Below are positions 1 to 10,182 of a stretch of 64,000 bases of DNA, in pieces. Within the stretch, counting starts at the first letter, position 1. Every line of letters begins with the position of its first letter. The position numbers were made by a program, and so were the translations under genes. The notes beneath the pieces were generated by a model that had not been told where the DNA came from, did no database searches, and worked only from the letters and a program-made list of their open reading frames with translations. This stretch comes from JAVJSD01 sp040219575 (GTDB lineage: Bacteria; Planctomycetota; Planctomycetia; Pirellulales; Pirellulaceae): NCBI GenBank assembly GCA_040219575.1, contig JAVJSD010000064.1, positions 62,001 to 126,000 of the forward strand. Reading direction: 5' to 3'.

Positions 1-1254
1 GGCCGGAATCTTTTCGCGGTACACGCCCTTGGTTTGAAAATCCACCGTCCATTCGGGGGCGATGCCAACCTCGATGATGCCTGTGTCTTCCCGCGCCCCA
101 ACCACTGCGAATCCCGCCAGATCGACCGGCGCCTGCGCCGGGGCGGACTCGCTGCGCCGCAAGACGGCCTTGAGGTCCAACACCACCACCTCCGACGTGA
201 CGGGAAAACTCACGTCCACCAGGTCGCCCTGCCCCGGATTCCGCTTGGCTTCCGGCCGACGCACCTGCGTGCGTAATTCGCGCCGATCGTCGACGTTGTG
301 CCACTTGGCGGTGTCCACCTCCATGCCGGGAGGCAACTGCAGGGTGAAGCCTTCAAACGGCCCGCGGAGCGACTTCACCGTCAACAGGATGTTGGCCTCG
401 GCGTGTGCGTCCCCCTGAAAGCGAATGCTCATCCGCGTCTCGGCGCTGAGCACCACCGCGGGCTTCCCGCCGGCGGCGGGCGCGGGACGCCACGCCAACT
501 CCAAATCCCCGTGCACGGGCGAAGTAAACAGCGTCGCGTCGCTGGAAGGCTCGATCTCGAGATTGGCGCCCCGGACCAATTCGAGATTCGACCCGGGGAC
601 TCGCAGCGTGAACTTCGCCATCGCGGCGCTCGGAGCGCTCAACACGAACTCCCACACTTCGCCCACTTGACGAACCGCCGTCCGCATCGGCATCACGATT
701 GTACATTGCTCGCCCGCCTGTCCTTCGGCCCAGAAGATGTGCTGGTGTTCGTCGCCGTCGAAGTCGACGTAACCGTCAGCCTTGCCTGTCACCTTCGGTA
801 CATCGAGCAGCCGTGCGTTGCCCAATCGCAACGGCACACGCACCCGTCCGTCGGCCAGCACGGTCAACACGATTTCCACCCGCAGGTCTGCAAGCTTACC
901 GACCACGCGACCGTCGATCTTGACCTGATTCAATTGGTAGGCGGGAGGCCGCGTCGAGGCCGCCGACCCGACTTCGCCAGAATCGCCCTTTTCCAACAGG
1001 TACCGCTCAAACAGCTCCAGCCATTTCTCGTACGGCAGGGTCTTGTTCACAGGCACCAGACGACCGTTCTCGTCGGGCAGGTAATACACGTCCAGGCTCG
1101 ATTGGCTGACGGTCCCCACCTCGGCGCGCTGGCCATTGTCAGGCGTCATGGCTGCGCCGCGCGACGGACCCTCCGCCGACGCTTGGGCGTCGGCCCGGTC
1201 GGCGAGTCCCGTCGCCAGAGAGCCAAAGATGATGATGAGCAGTGCTGGACGCAC
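1..1254 (-). CDS. Secreted planctomycete protein of unknown function, C-terminus cut by window edge
   Basis: Reading the minus strand from a GTG at 1254 gives 418 codons without a stop up to the window edge, so the 3' part is missing. The GTG is preceded by GGAG with 8 nt spacing, and the frame is closed by a stop 30 bp upstream, so this start is well supported. The N-terminus (VRPALLIIIFGSLATGLADRA) is a short signal peptide. Behind it come a linker, then a segment beginning SLDVYYLPDENGRLVPVNKT, and then several hundred residues of beta-rich sequence (for example AETRMSIRFQGDAHAEANIL). I do not recognise a named domain. The pattern is that of an exported planctomycete protein with repeated beta-sandwich-like segments. 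It is transcribed in the same direction as the inositol-phosphatase gene upstream, 225 bp away. Long plus-strand frames over the same stretch are shadows. Confidence 0.75.
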   Translation of the reverse strand, partial: MRPALLIIIFGSLATGLADRADAQASAEGPSRGAAMTPDNGQRAEVGTVSQSSLDVYYLPDENGRLVPVNKTLPYEKWLELFERYLLEKGDSGEVGSAASTRPPAYQLNQVKIDGRVVGKLADLRVEIVLTVLADGRVRVPLRLGNARLLDVPKVTGKADGYVDFDGDEHQHIFWAEGQAGEQCTIVMPMRTAVRQVGEVWEFVLSAPSAAMAKFTLRVPGSNLELVRGANLEIEPSSDATLFTSPVHGDLELAWRPAPAAGGKPAVVLSAETRMSIRFQGDAHAEANILLTVKSLRGPFEGFTLQLPPGMEVDTAKWHNVDDRRELRTQVRRPEAKRNPGQGDLVDVSFPVTSEVVVLDLKAVLRRSESAPAQAPVDLAGFAVVGAREDTGIIEVGIAPEWTVDFQTKGVYREKIPA

Positions 1255-1362
1255 GGTAATAACTCCAGGCCGAGCCCGAGCTTAATCGCAACTAGTTCCG
1301 CAGCGAAGAGATACAGCGAGAGACGCCTCTTCCAGTGTACTCACGCTCAGCGCCGACGAAAA

Positions 1363-1409
1363 GCAATTTCGGGCCCGGATCGCCTGGTGAATTCGCAATT
1401 TCGGGCCCG
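1363..1409. repeat. 15-bp direct repeat between genes
   Basis: The 15-mer GCAATTTCGGGCCCG occurs at 1363-1377 and again, identical, at 1395-1409. It lies in the 225-bp gap between the phosphatase gene and the downstream secreted protein gene. GGGCCC inside it is palindromic. Function is unknown; it may be a duplicated binding site or chance. Confidence 0.5.
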
Positions 1410-1479
1410 ACAACAGCTTCCAGACATTGCTGGCTGGCGACACGTCCGAGACAAAGACCACTCGGGGACGCGACAACGC

Positions 1480-2262
1480 TCAATCGGCGCGCTTCAGCGT
1501 CGCAACCAGGCGATCGAGCAGCGGTTGGGTGGAGGCCGAGACGAACCGGGGTTGCTCCAGAACGAATGGCGAGCCGTCGATGGACGTTACGATCCCCCCC
1601 GCCTCCTGAATGATCAGAACCCCCGCCGCGACGTCCCAGATCTTGACGCTCGTGGCCCAGTAGCCATCGAGCCTCCCCGCCGCCACGTAACACAAATTGA
1701 GGGCCGCCGATCCGAGTCGGCGAACCGCTTGACATTCGGTCAGAACCTCCACGAATTGGCGGACTTCCTGCGAATCGCGGGCGACTTTCGGCGGAAAACT
1801 CGCCGCCAACAACGACTGATCGATTTGCTCGCACCTGCTGACCGAAATTGGCCGGCCGTTGAGATGGGCCCCGCCCCCCTCGACCGCCGTGTAGCATTCC
1901 TCCGCGATGGGATCGTACACCACACCGCAGACCACCTTCCCGGCACGAGCCAAACCGATGGAAACCGCGAAACTTTGAAGACCGTGGACGTAATTGGTCG
2001 TGCCGTCGAGCGGATCGACGATCCAGCAGTATTCGTGGTTTGAGAGACTTCGCTCCGAGGAAGTGTCCTCTTCGCCGAGAAAGTCGAAATCGGGAAAATC
2101 GGCGAGCACAATGCGGGCGATCGCTTCCTGGGCGGCCAGATCCGCCTCGCTCACCAAATCCCGCGGCCCTTTCTCCCGCACGTTGAACCTGCCCATCCAA
2201 TCCAACAACACTTCCCCCCCAGATCGGGCGGCACGCACGCAAGTGTCGAGTATTTCAGGCAT
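1480..2262 (-). CDS. Inositol monophosphatase family phosphatase (SuhB/IMPase type)
   Basis: A 260-aa cytoplasmic protein with the full metal-binding signature of the Mg-dependent, Li-sensitive phosphatase superfamily. It has a GEED motif around residues 62-65, WIVDPLDGTTNYVHG near residue 80 (motif A, with Asp/Asp/Thr metal and phosphate ligands), and the C-terminal WDVAAGVLIIQEAGG motif near residue 210. Length and motif spacing match IMPase/SuhB, which hydrolyses myo-inositol 1-phosphate and related sugar phosphates. Histidinol-phosphatase or PAP-phosphatase activity cannot be excluded from motifs alone. The ATG at 2262 begins the conserved N-terminal helix. The gene is divergent from the PLP-enzyme gene at 2700. 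Confidence 0.9.
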   Translation of the reverse strand: MPEILDTCVRAARSGGEVLLDWMGRFNVREKGPRDLVSEADLAAQEAIARIVLADFPDFDFLGEEDTSSERSLSNHEYCWIVDPLDGTTNYVHGLQSFAVSIGLARAGKVVCGVVYDPIAEECYTAVEGGGAHLNGRPISVSRCEQIDQSLLAASFPPKVARDSQEVRQFVEVLTECQAVRRLGSAALNLCYVAAGRLDGYWATSVKIWDVAAGVLIIQEAGGIVTSIDGSPFVLEQPRFVSASTQPLLDRLVATLKRAD

Positions 2263-2699
2263 TATAACACGCGGCCTGCCGTATTCTGGGGAGATTTGGA
2301 CGCCCGGAGCCGATGATTATAGGCGCGGGACCGAATGCCAGAAAGCAGGTTGGCTTTTTTCGGAAATCCGGGTGCCCGCAATTGGCAGGTTTTTTCGATC
2401 AAAAGTATGGACACCGCCGCGGTCTCTGGTAAGATCATCGGTGGGAATGCAGGTTGTTCGAAGGGAATTAGACGTTACTGTCTGCCTTATATTCTCTTTC
2501 CAAGCCCAACGAATCGGCCTCTTCTCTGTTCCGGCCCCGCTGAGCCGCTTTGCCGCGTTCGGCGGGGTTTTTTCGTGCGTCCGCCCCCGCCTTCTCAACC
2601 GGCGGTCACCCAGACTCGACACCCATGGGTCGCGTCGCGCGCGACGGTGGATTTCTTCTCCACGTTTTCATCTTGGCGACTTTCCTTCTTCAGCAATCC
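2263..2699. other. 437-bp divergent intergenic region
   Basis: This gap separates the divergently read phosphatase and PLP-enzyme genes. Its plus-strand half ends in a strong terminator-like hairpin at 2535-2573. I found no SAM-I riboswitch signature and no tRNA. The stretch 2440-2530 is noticeably less GC-rich than the genes and could be the body of a short transcript ending at that hairpin, but nothing proves it. Confidence 0.5.
2535..2573 (+). terminator. Rho-independent terminator-like hairpin upstream of the PLP-enzyme gene
   Basis: The arms CCCCGCTGAGC (2535-2545) and GTTCGGCGGGG (2557-2567) pair over 11 positions including two G-T wobbles, with an 11-nt loop. Six T residues follow at 2568-2573. 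It points towards, and sits 127 bp before, the ATG at 2700, with no obvious plus-strand gene in front. It could end a small RNA or act as an attenuator in the leader of the downstream gene. Confidence 0.7.
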
Positions 2700-3875
2700 A
2701 TGAGCGAGAAGCCCGACGACCTTTGTCCCCAGCCCGAGACGCCGCCGCCGCAATCGACGCGCAGTTTCGCGCCGCCCATCTATCCGGCCTCGGTCTACGC
2801 CTGCGACAACACCGCACAAGCCGAAGCGCTGCTCGGCGGGGCGGGACAAGGCTACGTCTACCAGCGCGACGGACACCCCAACGCCGACATGTTGGCCGAC
2901 AAGTGCCGCCGATTACATGGAGCGCAGCGGGCCGCGGTGACGTCCTCGGGCATGGCGGCGGTTGCGGCCGTGTTGTTGTCGCAGACGAGAGCGGGCGATC
3001 ACTTGGTGGTGAGCAATCAGCTCTACGGCCGCACGCTGGAAGTGTTGACGAGCGAGACGCAGCGGCTGGGCATTGAGCACACGGTCGTCGATACCTGCGA
3101 TGTCGGCGCGACGAGCGCGGCGCTGCGCGACAACACGCGGCTTGTCGTGGCGGAAACGATCTCGAATCCCTTGCTGCGGGTGGCGGACATCGGAGCGTTG
3201 GCGACGGCGGCGCACGCCCGCGGCGCGCTGCTGGTGATCGACAACACCTTCGCCACGCCGGCGGTCTGCCGTCCGCTCGAACTCGGCGCCGATCTCGTGG
3301 TCGAAAGCGTCAGCAAGATCATGAACGGCCACAGCGACGTGATGTTGGGGCTTGTCTGCGGCGGCGAAGCAGTATGGCAACGAGTGCCGTTGGCCGTCTC
3401 GGCGTGGGGGCTGGCCAGCAGCCCCTTCGATTGTTGGCTGGCGTCACGCGGCCTGGCGACCTTGCATCTCCGCATCGAGCGGGCCTGCGCGAACGCCCAA
3501 CTCGCCGCCGAGATGTTGGCCGAGCATCCGCGCGTCGAACGGGTCGAATTTCCCGGACTCACTTCCCATCGCGATCACCAGCTCGCCAATCGCCAATTCG
3601 ACGGACGGCACGGCTGGATGGTGACCTTCCACCTGTCCGGCGGTCGCGCGGCCGCCGATGCGTTTCTCCTCGGAGCAGGGCGGATTCCCTTTTGCCCGTC
3701 GTTGGGCGAGTTGAGCACCACGCTCAGCCATCCGCAATCGACCAGCCACCGCGGACTGACCGACGGCGAGCGCGAGGGGCTCGGCATTCACGGCGGCACG
3801 ATTCGCCTTTCGATCGGGACGGAATCGCCGGAGTACGTCCTGCAGGCGATCCGAGAAGGATTGGGCGACCGCTAG
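2700..3875 (+). CDS. Trans-sulfuration-type PLP enzyme (cystathionine gamma-synthase / gamma-lyase / methionine gamma-lyase family)
   Basis: A 391-aa member of the Cys/Met-metabolism PLP family, the usual length for this group. The cofactor lysine is in SVSKIMNGHSDVMLG. VIDNTFATP contains the Asp that pairs with the pyridine nitrogen. TSSGMAAV and the YQRDGHPN segment near residue 60 form the phosphate and substrate region. Family members make or cleave cystathionine, or release methanethiol from methionine; which reaction applies cannot be decided here. The upstream in-frame ATG at 2550 lies inside a terminator hairpin and would add unlike-family residues, so the ATG at 2700 is chosen although its ribosome site is weak. 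The TAG stop directly abuts MITE copy 1. Confidence 0.88.
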   Translation: MSEKPDDLCPQPETPPPQSTRSFAPPIYPASVYACDNTAQAEALLGGAGQGYVYQRDGHPNADMLADKCRRLHGAQRAAVTSSGMAAVAAVLLSQTRAGDHLVVSNQLYGRTLEVLTSETQRLGIEHTVVDTCDVGATSAALRDNTRLVVAETISNPLLRVADIGALATAAHARGALLVIDNTFATPAVCRPLELGADLVVESVSKIMNGHSDVMLGLVCGGEAVWQRVPLAVSAWGLASSPFDCWLASRGLATLHLRIERACANAQLAAEMLAEHPRVERVEFPGLTSHRDHQLANRQFDGRHGWMVTFHLSGGRAAADAFLLGAGRIPFCPSLGELSTTLSHPQSTSHRGLTDGEREGLGIHGGTIRLSIGTESPEYVLQAIREGLGDR

Positions 3876-4255
3876 CCCGGATTACTCATCAGCACCTTGC
3901 CAGGTTCAACCGAATCCGATCCGGGGCCAGGGGCTAGAACCGCATTGCGGCGCACCCGCGCAGCAACACTCGGTACATCAGCCGCAAGCGACTTGGGGCC
4001 TGGCTCCGGCAAGGCTGGCGACAGCGAAGCAAGTAGCATGGCCGCCCCCGGCCGTGAATCGGCGGTCCTTCAATGGGAGCGTCGGCGATTGCTTCGATCC
4101 GCAGGCAGGGTAACGTCGCCTTCGCGCACGCGGGCCTTCGGGAAGAGGGAGCCGCTTGGTGCAACGCTCCTTCACGGCCGAGGGCGGCCATGCTACGGAC
4201 ATACCCCCCGACATCCGGACGCCGCGAACGCCCAGGGGCCGATGAATAATCCAGC
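3876..4255 (+). mobile_element. MITE-like element, copy 1 (non-autonomous, about 380 bp)
   Basis: A close relative of 10183-10558, in the same orientation (roughly nine of ten bases equal by eye). The ends are inverted repeats of about 18 bp: CCCGGATTACTCATCAGC on the left, and on the right a sequence ending GATGAATAATCC. Inside, a second inverted repeat of 26 bp (4033-4058 against 4171-4196, one mismatch) can fold into a long hairpin. Reading frames inside are not shared between copies, because copy 2 lacks 4 bp near its middle, so the element is taken as non-coding. It starts immediately after the stop codon of the PLP-enzyme gene. No target-site duplication was obvious. Confidence 0.8.
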
Positions 4256-4326
4256 CGAGCGGGAGGGAGCTTCCCAGGGGCGTTTCACGCCCCTGAGCGG
4301 CCTTCCGCCCTCCGTGCTCCGACGGG

Positions 4327-4965
4327 TCACTTCTCCGCCAGCAGTTCCTTGATGCGGATTTCGATCCGCATATCCGTGGTCGGCTCGACGCCCTCCCGCT
4401 CCTCCAACTGGTCGGAGAACGAGTAGCGGAGCTGACCATCGCGATCGTAGAGCTTGTAGTGCGGCACGCCGCCGTCGATCTCGAATTTCTCGAACGACTC
4501 GGTGCCGATGCCGTACTCGCTGAGCAGATTATCAAACGTTGCATGGTGCTGTTTCAGAAACTTGAGCGCATCGGCCTGCTGCGAGGCGTCGTCGAAGCTG
4601 ACCGAAACGGTCGCCAGGCCCGAGTCGCCGTATTTCTCGAACAAGGCGACCGTGTGCTCCGGAAACTGCTCCTTGCACGGTTCGCACCAGGTGGCCCAGA
4701 AGTCCACCAGCACGACGTTGCCCTTGTGCTTCGCGATCACCTCGTCGTAGCCAGCCCGATCGACGACCCGAATTTCGATGGGTTGCTTCGCAGGTTCCGC
4801 CGCGTCCGCGGCATCGCCTGCGGACTCGTCGACTGGGGTTGCGTCACTGCCGCCGACGCCTTCCGCATCGCTGGCGGCGTCGGGCGGTTGGCAACCACAG
4901 AGCATCAGCGACACAGCGAGAGAGACGACGAGCTTGCACGTGTTGCGAGAGAAACAGCGGGTCAT
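4327..4965 (-). CDS. TlpA/ResA-like thioredoxin-fold lipoprotein
   Basis: A 212-aa protein beginning with a lipoprotein signal (VVSLAVSLMLCGC, lipidated Cys at about residue 25). An acidic, Ala-rich linker of about 40 residues leads to a thioredoxin fold whose active site is DFWATWCEPCKEQ. Later family features are VSVSFDD and the cis-proline region DGGVPHYKLYDRDG. The role is expected to be thiol-disulfide exchange or reduction outside the cytoplasmic membrane. The ATG at 4965 is chosen over the in-frame start 138 bp upstream, because that extension would run back across a terminator. The neighbour upstream is another thioredoxin-fold protein, but the two are separated by a strong terminator, so this gene probably has its own promoter in 4966-5015. 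Confidence 0.85.
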   Translation of the reverse strand: MTRCFSRNTCKLVVSLAVSLMLCGCQPPDAASDAEGVGGSDATPVDESAGDAADAAEPAKQPIEIRVVDRAGYDEVIAKHKGNVVLVDFWATWCEPCKEQFPEHTVALFEKYGDSGLATVSVSFDDASQQADALKFLKQHHATFDNLLSEYGIGTESFEKFEIDGGVPHYKLYDRDGQLRYSFSDQLEEREGVEPTTDMRIEIRIKELLAEK

Positions 4966-5015
4966 GGGGCAGGTGCTCGTGGTGACGGTAAGGAGGCGAG
5001 GTTGAGACGGTGAAC

Positions 5016-5060
5016 AAAAAAAGCCGTCGCCGGCGAGCATGCAGCAGGCCGGCGACGGCG
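5016..5060 (-). terminator. Strong Rho-independent terminator after the redoxin gene
   Basis: Read on the minus strand, a perfect 12-bp stem GCCGTCGCCGGC / GCCGGCGACGGC (5048-5059 and 5023-5034) with a 13-nt loop is followed by seven U residues (5016-5022). It lies 19 bp beyond the stop of the redoxin gene and before the start of the lipoprotein gene, so it separates the two transcription units. Confidence 0.92.
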
Positions 5061-5078
5061 GATATCGCATCGTGATCG

Positions 5079-5651
5079 CTACTTGGCGGGACGGATGCCG
5101 CAACCGACGGCCTTGGTCGTGGTGACGTCGACCTTCTTGCCCGAAAGCAGGGCGTCCACGGCGTCCTTGACGTAGGTCTTGGTCGGCTTCTTCATGCTGT
5201 CGTCAAACGCGCCGACATAGGCCAGCGTGCGGTCCTTGTCGAGCACGAACAGGTGCGGGGTGACCTGAGCGCCGTACGCGCGGCAGGAGTCGCCGCTGGC
5301 GTCGTAAGCGTACGGGAAGTTGAAGCCCTTCTCTTCGGCGCGCTGCTTCATGGCTTCCAGATCCTCCGTCGTGTTGACGTTGATCGCCACAAAAGCCACG
5401 CCCTTGTCCTGATACTCCTTGGCGAACTCGATGAAGCGATCTTCGTACGCCACTGCAACCGGGCAAATGTTGCAAGTGAAGTTCACGACCACGACCTTGG
5501 CGTCTTTGTAATCGCCCAGGGCGATTTCCTTGCCGGCGGTGGTGGTGGCGGAGAAATCGGGAGCCTTATCGCCGATGGCCAACTTGTCGGCCGCAACGGC
5601 GGTAGAAACCAGGGCCAACACGGCCACGAACGAAAACGCAGTCTTCAACAT
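5079..5651 (-). CDS. Exported AhpC/TSA-like redoxin with CxxC
   Basis: A 190-aa protein with a clear signal peptide (MLKTAFSFVAVLALVSTAVA, then ADKLAIGDKAPDF). The redoxin/thioredoxin fold has a CNIC active-site pair in NFTCNICPVAVAYEDRF, then FVAINVNTTEDLEAM, a cysteine in GDSCRAYGAQ and the cis-Pro segment VTPHLFVLDKDRTL. This pattern is common in planctomycete thioredoxin family proteins that reduce disulfides or peroxides in the periplasm. A GGAG ribosome site 9 nt before the ATG at 5651 supports this start rather than the frame extension to 5741. The conserved C-terminal end GCGIRPAK carries one more cysteine. Confidence 0.87.
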   Translation of the reverse strand: MLKTAFSFVAVLALVSTAVAADKLAIGDKAPDFSATTTAGKEIALGDYKDAKVVVVNFTCNICPVAVAYEDRFIEFAKEYQDKGVAFVAINVNTTEDLEAMKQRAEEKGFNFPYAYDASGDSCRAYGAQVTPHLFVLDKDRTLAYVGAFDDSMKKPTKTYVKDAVDALLSGKKVDVTTTKAVGCGIRPAK

Positions 5652-6679
5652 GTCTCTCTCCTTGCAAGGTGGAACGCTGGAATTCGACTTGGGGGTCTTT
5701 ACGAACAACGCGATGAGGAGTTCGCTCCTCGCACGCATCAACTCCGAATTGTGGCGACTTGAACTGACGCTTCTGTATGATGGACCACAATCGACGCAGG
5801 TGTTACAGGAACTTTCGAGCGGCGTGCGTTTGTGGCTCGCGCCGATCCATGGCGCGATGGAATCCAGATGCGTTTATTGTAGTCTGGATGGTGGGAATGC
5901 ACGGGTAGCGCCAGTCGCCGCCCGTGTCGGCTGTACACCCGTGTGGGCTGTAAACCCAACCGACGCTGTAAACCCAACCGACGCTGTACACCCAACCGAC
6001 GTCGTGCCGGCGGAAGAGGGGGACATCTGCCAAAGGAGACGCCCAGTTCGCGGTCGCCGCAACTGCCGGGCATTGTAAGCCCACCAGGGGCCAAGTCAAG
6101 CAAAACCACCGTGGGTGGGCGTTCCAGCCGTCGCCAACCTTGCGGGGATGGGGAAAGTGTCGCCCCGGCGATATCACTCGTCGGATCAGGAGCCTTGGCC
6201 CTCGTCACGACATCGTAGCGATGCGACGTCGACCCCAGCGTTTGCGGGTGCACGAGCCATTTTTCTTCGCAGTTCACGGCGATCCACACGTCGGCCCCAA
6301 CCTATCCCCCGTCGTGTCGCGTCGCAATTTCGCTTGGCGTGGGATACAATTCAAGAGTTGGTCGCTCCGTCCGGCGCGTTCCGCCCCTTAACCGCCGGAT
6401 GGGCAATATGTTAAGACATGCGAGGTGAATTCCGGCACGAGCATTGCAGGTCCCTTAAGCCATGCTTGCGCATTCGCCTCGTCGAGGGTAGGCGTTGGTG
6501 CTGCACCATTTCAGCACCACACCGTGAAGCCTGCTTTCGTTGACTCCGCGGTACGCTGGGTCGAGTCCGGCGCGAAGTTGCGAGACTTTCCCCATCCCCC
6601 TTGCGCGGAATTCCTTCATCACAAGGCAAGTAGACTTCTCGTCCCACATTCTGGGCGAACGTCGCGAGAAAGGTAGTTC
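5652..6679. other. 1-kb gap upstream of ftsH without a convincing gene
   Basis: The stretch holds a tandem 18-bp repeat (5930-6000) but no frame with family resemblance or good ribosome sites. A minus-strand frame over 5803-6177 owes its look (VGWVYS repeated three times) to that tandem repeat. The part 6100-6420 is GC-rich with several short inverted segments; 6420-6660 is less so and probably contains the ftsH promoter. No tRNA or known RNA was recognised. I read it as decayed or repeat-derived spacer. Confidence 0.55.
5930..6000. repeat. Tandem 18-bp repeat, three full units plus a degenerate one
   Basis: The unit GCTGTAAACCCAACCGAC repeats at 5947-5964, 5965-5982 and 5983-6000. The last copy has one change (GTACACCC), and a diverged unit lies at 5930-5946. 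On the minus strand one frame reads VGWVYS three times. The array lies between genes. Confidence 0.85.
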
Positions 6680-8725
<2,046 letters not shown>

Positions 8726-8846
8726 CCGCGGGACAGGCTTCCGGCCTGCCAGAAGAACCTCCAACTTGGCGTAAACTCGGCCGTCACCCCCAAGCCAAAT
8801 CCTCGCGTCACGCGACAGGCCGAAAACCTGTCGCATCGCCACCTCC

Positions 8847-10061
8847 ATGTTCGCTGAAATCATCGCCATCGGGGATGAACTGACCAGCGGTCAGCGACTC
8901 GACACCAATAGCCAGTGGCTCAGCCAGCGCCTGGGCGAGTTGGGCGTGCGAGTGCTCTTTCACACGACCGTCGCCGACGATCTGGAGGCGGATGTCGCCG
9001 CCTTTCGGCTCGCGGGTCAGCGGGCCGACCTGATCGTCTGCACGGGCGGCCTGGGACCGACCGCCGACGACCTCACGCGCAACGCAATCGCGGCCGCGGC
9101 GGACGTCGAATTGGTGCTTGACGAGCCCACGCTCGAGCACATCCAGGGCATGTTCGCGCGACGCCGCGGTCGTCCCATGCCGGAGCGCAACCGCGTGCAG
9201 GCCGAATTTCCGCGCGGAGCGCGGATCATTCCCAACCCGCACGGCACGGCGCCGGGGATCGATCTCGACATACCCCGAGCTGGCCAGAAACCCTCTCGGG
9301 TGTTCGCCTTGCCGGGCGTTCCCGCCGAGATGCGCGAGATGTGGCAGGCGAGCGTCGAGCCCGCCATTTCGCAAATGTTGGGCGGCGAGCGGCGCGTGAT
9401 CCGCCACCGGATGATCAAGTGTTTCGGCGTCGGCGAAAGCGATCTGGAGCAGATGTTGCCCGACTTGATCCGCCGCGGACGCGATCCGTCGGTCGGCATC
9501 ACCGTGCACAAGGCGACGATCACGCTCCGCGTTACCGCCGCGGGCGCCACGCCGGAGGAGTGTTACGCCGCGATGGAGCCGACGATCGCCACCATCCGCG
9601 ACTGCCTGGGCGTCCTGGCGTTCGGCGAAGAGGACGACGAGTTGCAACACGCCGTGGTGCGGTTGCTGTCCGACCGTCGTCAGACCGTGAGCGTGGTCGA
9701 GTTCGGCACCGGCGGTCTCGTCTCCAACTGGCTCAGTGAAGCCGACCCGGAAGCTGCGACATTCCTCGGCGGTCGGGTGTTGCGCTGGAAAGCGTTCGAG
9801 CACGAGGAGATCGCGCGGATCGCCGAAACCTGCCGCCACGATCACGCCTCCGATTTCGCCATCGCGCTGGGGCCGTTTCCCAAGTTGGAATCGGCCGAGT
9901 CCGACGCCGAATCGAACAAGTTTCATTACGCAGTGAGCGGCCCGAAGGGCGTCGTCAGCAAGTCGGCCCTTTTCACGGGCCATCCGGACATTCTCAAGGA
10001 GCGCTCCGCCAAGCAAGCACTCAACTTGCTTCGGCTGACGCTGCTCAACGGACCCGAGTAA
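8847..10061 (+). CDS. cinA: CinA-like protein: MoCF/ADP-ribose pyrophosphatase-type domain with a degraded deamidase domain
   Basis: 404 aa. Residues 1-170 match the CinA N-terminal molybdopterin-binding-like fold: AEIIAIGDELTSGQRLDTNSQ, VCTGGLGPTADDLTR, then RVFALPGVPAEMREMW. A middle segment and a C-terminal PncC-like region follow. The C-terminal domain normally has an ES(C/A)TGG signature holding the catalytic serine of NMN deamidase. Here the corresponding place near residue 284 reads VEFGTGGLVSNWLS, so the serine is absent and the rest is weakly conserved. The N-terminal activity may survive while the deamidase is probably dead (inference). It lies 121 bp after ftsH, perhaps in one transcript. 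Confidence 0.85.
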   Translation: MFAEIIAIGDELTSGQRLDTNSQWLSQRLGELGVRVLFHTTVADDLEADVAAFRLAGQRADLIVCTGGLGPTADDLTRNAIAAAADVELVLDEPTLEHIQGMFARRRGRPMPERNRVQAEFPRGARIIPNPHGTAPGIDLDIPRAGQKPSRVFALPGVPAEMREMWQASVEPAISQMLGGERRVIRHRMIKCFGVGESDLEQMLPDLIRRGRDPSVGITVHKATITLRVTAAGATPEECYAAMEPTIATIRDCLGVLAFGEEDDELQHAVVRLLSDRRQTVSVVEFGTGGLVSNWLSEADPEAATFLGGRVLRWKAFEHEEIARIAETCRHDHASDFAIALGPFPKLESAESDAESNKFHYAVSGPKGVVSKSALFTGHPDILKERSAKQALNLLRLTLLNGPE

Positions 10062-10182
10062 TTCCTTGTCCGCGTTCCATCAGTGTTTCGTCCGTGGACA
10101 AGACACAGCGTGGCGTAGCCGGAACCGAGGAAGTACAGGAATCGACCGTTAGCAACGCAGATGATCGTGCCGTGCCGGCTAA

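Noticed and set aside
298..2043. Long plus-strand frame of 581 codons
   Set aside because: It runs antisense to the secreted protein gene and the inositol-phosphatase gene, whose motifs are clear; high GC makes long shadow frames. The same applies to 6455-8191 (antisense of ftsH), 8808-10016, 48171-50300 and 60819-63122.
2263..2699. SAM or cobalamin riboswitch before the Cys/Met PLP gene
   Set aside because: None of the conserved SAM-I or B12-box words was found in the leader.
3897..4352. ORF of 151 codons in MITE copy 1
   Set aside because: The equivalent frame in copy 2 is broken by a 4-bp difference; no protein resemblance.
4327..5103. Longer start for the TlpA-like gene at 5103
   Set aside because: It would place the coding region across the strong terminator at 5016-5060; the ATG at 4965 begins the lipoprotein signal.
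5803..6177. Minus-strand ORF with VGWVYS repeats
   Set aside because: The repeats come from an 18-bp DNA tandem array; no ribosome site, no family resemblance, and other frames are equally open.
6427..6441. GAATTCCGGCACGAG, resembling a cDNA-cloning EcoRI adapter
   Set aside because: It is only similar to the adapter I remember and lies inside otherwise ordinary genomic-looking DNA; a 15-bp resemblance alone does not show contamination.
6550..6575. T-arm-like GCTGG-GTCGAGT-CCGGC hairpin, possible tRNA
   Set aside because: No matching acceptor stem, D arm or anticodon arm upstream at the right distance, and the loop lacks the leading T.
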